The translations under genes were made by a program, and so were the position numbers. From Minisyncoccota bacterium (GTDB taxonomy: Bacteria; Patescibacteriota; Minisyncoccia; UBA6257; HR35), in contig CALIVE010000082.1 in NCBI GenBank assembly GCA_938048445.1, positions 1-6,068 of the forward strand: a DNA stretch of 6,068 bases. The letters are read 5' to 3'. Of this stretch, positions 3,939 to 6,068 are shown piece after piece. Below the pieces are notes generated by a model. The model did no database searches. It was not told the DNA's origin and was given only the letters and a program-made list of their open reading frames with translations. Each line of letters starts with the position of its first letter. The stretch's first letter is position 1.

Positions 3939-5960
3939 TCACCTAATGATTGCACCAAATTTTTCCTGAAGCCTTTTAATTATTTTTTCCATTAAATTAT
4001 TTACCTCTTCATCAGTTAAAGTTCTTTCTTTACTCCTAAATATTAAATGATAAGATAGGCTTTTTTCATCTTCCTTCAATGGTGATCCTTGGTAAACATC
4101 AAAGAGCTCGGTATCTTCCAATAAATCCTTAGCTATTTCGAAAATTTCGTTCTCAATTTGATCAGCCTGGATAAATTCAGGAACAATTAAAGAAATATCT
4201 CTGATGATAGCAGGATAGGATGGAATTTTTTCAAAGAATTTTTCTCTTTCAAAGTTTTTCAAAAGCTTTTCTAAATCTATCTCAGCTATAAAAACTGGTT
4301 GCTCAACATCATATTTTCTCAAAAGAGAAGGACTTAAGCTTGCCCAAAAACCAATTTTTTGTTCTTCTTCAGTATGAATTTCACTAAAAATGCTAAATTC
4401 TTGAAAAGAATAATCTAAGGCCTTATAGTGAAACTTTTTTAATCCTAATTTTTCTGCTAAATAACTTAAAACACCTTTCCCAAGCATATAAAAATTTTTA
4501 TAATCGGGAATTGAAATACAGATACTTAAATTTGTCCTTTCATAAATTTTTTCATTTTTTAAGCCCCCAACATTACCAATTTCAAAAATGAGAATTTCTT
4601 TTGTTCTTAACCAATTGTAGTAATTCAGATTTTTAGAAATTGTTTTAATAAGATTTATAAAAATAAAAGGGCGATAAAAAATAAAAGCTTGATTTTGTGG
4701 ATTAGCAATTTCAATTAAATTTTCATAAGTCTCTTTAATTAAATTTTCAAAATTATTTTTATCTTCCTCAGCGATAAAACTATAAGTCATAACTTCATTC
4801 AACCCTGCTGAGACTAAAACATTTCTTATAAAATCTTCGAATTTCAAAATATTTTTTTCTTGACCTAATTGGAAAACAACTGGAAATTTAGCCTTTATTT
4901 TATCGTAGCCCTTTAATCTTATGACTTCTTCGATTAAATCAACATCTTCTTTTAAATCAATTCTTTCTGGAGGAGGAGTTAAGTAAATATAATTTTTTGT
5001 CTTTTTGATTATTTTGCAACCAATTCTTTTTACAATATCTAAAACTTCTTTTTCTTTAACATTTTCACCTAAATATTCATTTATTTTTTCGTATCTCAAA
5101 ATTATATTAGACGGGCTTTGTAATTTATTCAATTGAAAATAACCCTTTGCTGGCTTTCCTTGAGCATATTTTTGTATCAGATAGGTTAAATATTCTAAAG
5201 ATTTTAAAGAATTTATTTCTGAGACCTTTCTTTCAAAACGATAGCTTGCTTCAGTTTGTAAATTAATTGCTCTTGAAGTTTTATAAATTTTACCTGGATC
5301 AAAAATAGCAGCTTCGATAAGAATATTTTTCGTATTTAAATCAACTTCAGCTGATTTTGCTCCTTGAATTCCTGCTAAAGCTAATATTTTTTTCTTATCT
5401 GTAATTAAAATAGCACCTGCAGGAAGAAGATAATAAACATCTTTTAATGAATGAAATTGCTCTTTTTCTTTTGATTCTCTAATTATTATTTCTTTTTCTA
5501 TTTTATCGAAATCAAAAACATGTAAAGGAGCACCGTATTTAATCATTACATAATTACTTAAATCTACAATTAGATTAATTGAATTCAATCCGTAGCTATT
5601 TAAGAATTCTTTTAACCAAGGAGGTGATTCTCTATTTTTAACATCTAAAATTACACGGGCAAAATAATTTAAACAAGCATTAGTTTTGCAAGTAATCTTT
5701 ATCAAGTCATTGATTTTTTTATTTGTTTCTTTTATCTTAAATCTTTCTTCTTTAATTTTCAAACCTAAAACAAGAGCTATTTCTTTTGCTAAACCATACA
5801 AATTTCCTGCGTCAGCAAATCTATTAGGTAAAATTTCTGCTTCTAAATAATCATTTTCTAAAATTGTTTCAAAAGACTTTCTATTTAATTCATCAACTAC
5901 TTTATTCCAATCAATCTTTTTATTAAAAAATTCTTTTAAATCTTTAATTCTGAATCTCAT
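3939..5960 (-). CDS. pheT: Phenylalanyl-tRNA synthetase beta subunit, shortened, lacking the tRNA-bind (OB-fold) domain
   Basis: With PheS it forms the (alpha-beta)2 enzyme that charges tRNA-Phe; the beta chain supplies editing and tRNA-binding domains. The protein has 673 residues against roughly 785-800 in typical bacteria. The N-terminus resembles the B1 start (MRFRIKDLKEFF), but by about residue 35 it joins the later B1 segment DYLEAEILPNRFADAGNLYGLAKEI (37-61), so the ~110-residue EMAP/OB-fold insert is absent. The B3/4 editing domain spans about 97-247: SINLIVDLSNYVM; GAPLHVFD with His147; ALAGIQGA; ILIEAAIFDP; TEASYRFERK. The B5 domain spans about 283-355: PPERIDLKEDVDLIEEVIR-KGYDKI. 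A catalytic-like domain runs from 356 to 570. The C-terminal ferredoxin-fold anticodon-binding domain (about 579-673) begins SYPAIIRDISLIV. The gene begins 3 bp after the pheS stop with no Shine-Dalgarno, so translation by coupling is likely. It ends in TGA. Confidence 0.96.
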   Translation of the reverse strand: MRFRIKDLKEFFNKKIDWNKVVDELNRKSFETILENDYLEAEILPNRFADAGNLYGLAKEIALVLGLKIKEERFKIKETNKKINDLIKITCKTNACLNYFARVILDVKNRESPPWLKEFLNSYGLNSINLIVDLSNYVMIKYGAPLHVFDFDKIEKEIIIRESKEKEQFHSLKDVYYLLPAGAILITDKKKILALAGIQGAKSAEVDLNTKNILIEAAIFDPGKIYKTSRAINLQTEASYRFERKVSEINSLKSLEYLTYLIQKYAQGKPAKGYFQLNKLQSPSNIILRYEKINEYLGENVKEKEVLDIVKRIGCKIIKKTKNYIYLTPPPERIDLKEDVDLIEEVIRLKGYDKIKAKFPVVFQLGQEKNILKFEDFIRNVLVSAGLNEVMTYSFIAEEDKNNFENLIKETYENLIEIANPQNQAFIFYRPFIFINLIKTISKNLNYYNWLRTKEILIFEIGNVGGLKNEKIYERTNLSICISIPDYKNFYMLGKGVLSYLAEKLGLKKFHYKALDYSFQEFSIFSEIHTEEEQKIGFWASLSPSLLRKYDVEQPVFIAEIDLEKLLKNFEREKFFEKIPSYPAIIRDISLIVPEFIQADQIENEIFEIAKDLLEDTELFDVYQGSPLKEDEKSLSYHLIFRSKERTLTDEEVNNLMEKIIKRLQEKFGAIIR

Positions 5961-5963
5961 TTT

Positions 5964-6068
<105 letters not shown>

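Noticed and set aside
3939..3941. Alternative genetic code with UGA recoded
   Set aside because: pheT ends at TGA exactly where the anticodon-binding domain ends, and no long gene contains an in-frame TGA.

Overview
All genes in this 6.1 kb AT-rich window read on the minus strand. The likely source is a small-genome member of the Candidate Phyla Radiation (Patescibacteria, Parcubacteria-like). This is inferred from the CPR-style pilin (prepilin motif with Ser before the cleavage site, a C-terminal 'LPIDP...YYYTF..GGSYKLTA' pattern), a short zinc-type ribosomal protein S18, a shortened PheT, tRNA genes without encoded CCA and short intergenic regions. TGA is used as a stop (pheT) and no gene needs recoding, so the code looks standard and not the UGA-glycine code of Gracilibacteria/Absconditabacteria.

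Layout in the direction of transcription (right to left): the last 34 codons of pheS (6068-5964); three bases, then pheT (5960-3939), giving the alpha and beta chains of phenylalanyl-tRNA synthetase; 23 bp; tRNA-Leu(CAA) (3915-3830); 2 bp; tRNA-Arg(CCT) (3827-3755); a 68-bp gap with a promoter; dnaB, the replicative helicase, interrupted in frame by a 428-residue intein (gene 3686-1041, intein 2525-1242); a 37-bp gap holding a well-formed promoter; rpsR for ribosomal protein S18 (1003-809); a 249-bp repeat-rich non-coding stretch (808-560); and a type IV pilin-like gene cut by the left window edge (559-1). The functions are mostly core translation and replication, with one surface-pilus gene.

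The main points of interest are: (1) the DnaB intein, at the same insertion site as the well-known Synechocystis DnaB intein, with its splicing residues kept but both LAGLIDADG-type catalytic aspartates replaced by asparagine; (2) a -10 hexamer placed 6-8 bases before the ATG of each gene with its own promoter (pilin, rpsR, dnaB), with no Shine-Dalgarno, which suggests leaderless transcripts; (3) several unrelated short repeat families packed between rpsR and the pilin gene, including a roughly 10-12 bp periodic ATCTGCGT-type repeat.

I see no CRISPR array, insertion-sequence ORF, convincing intrinsic terminator or obviously new multi-gene system here.
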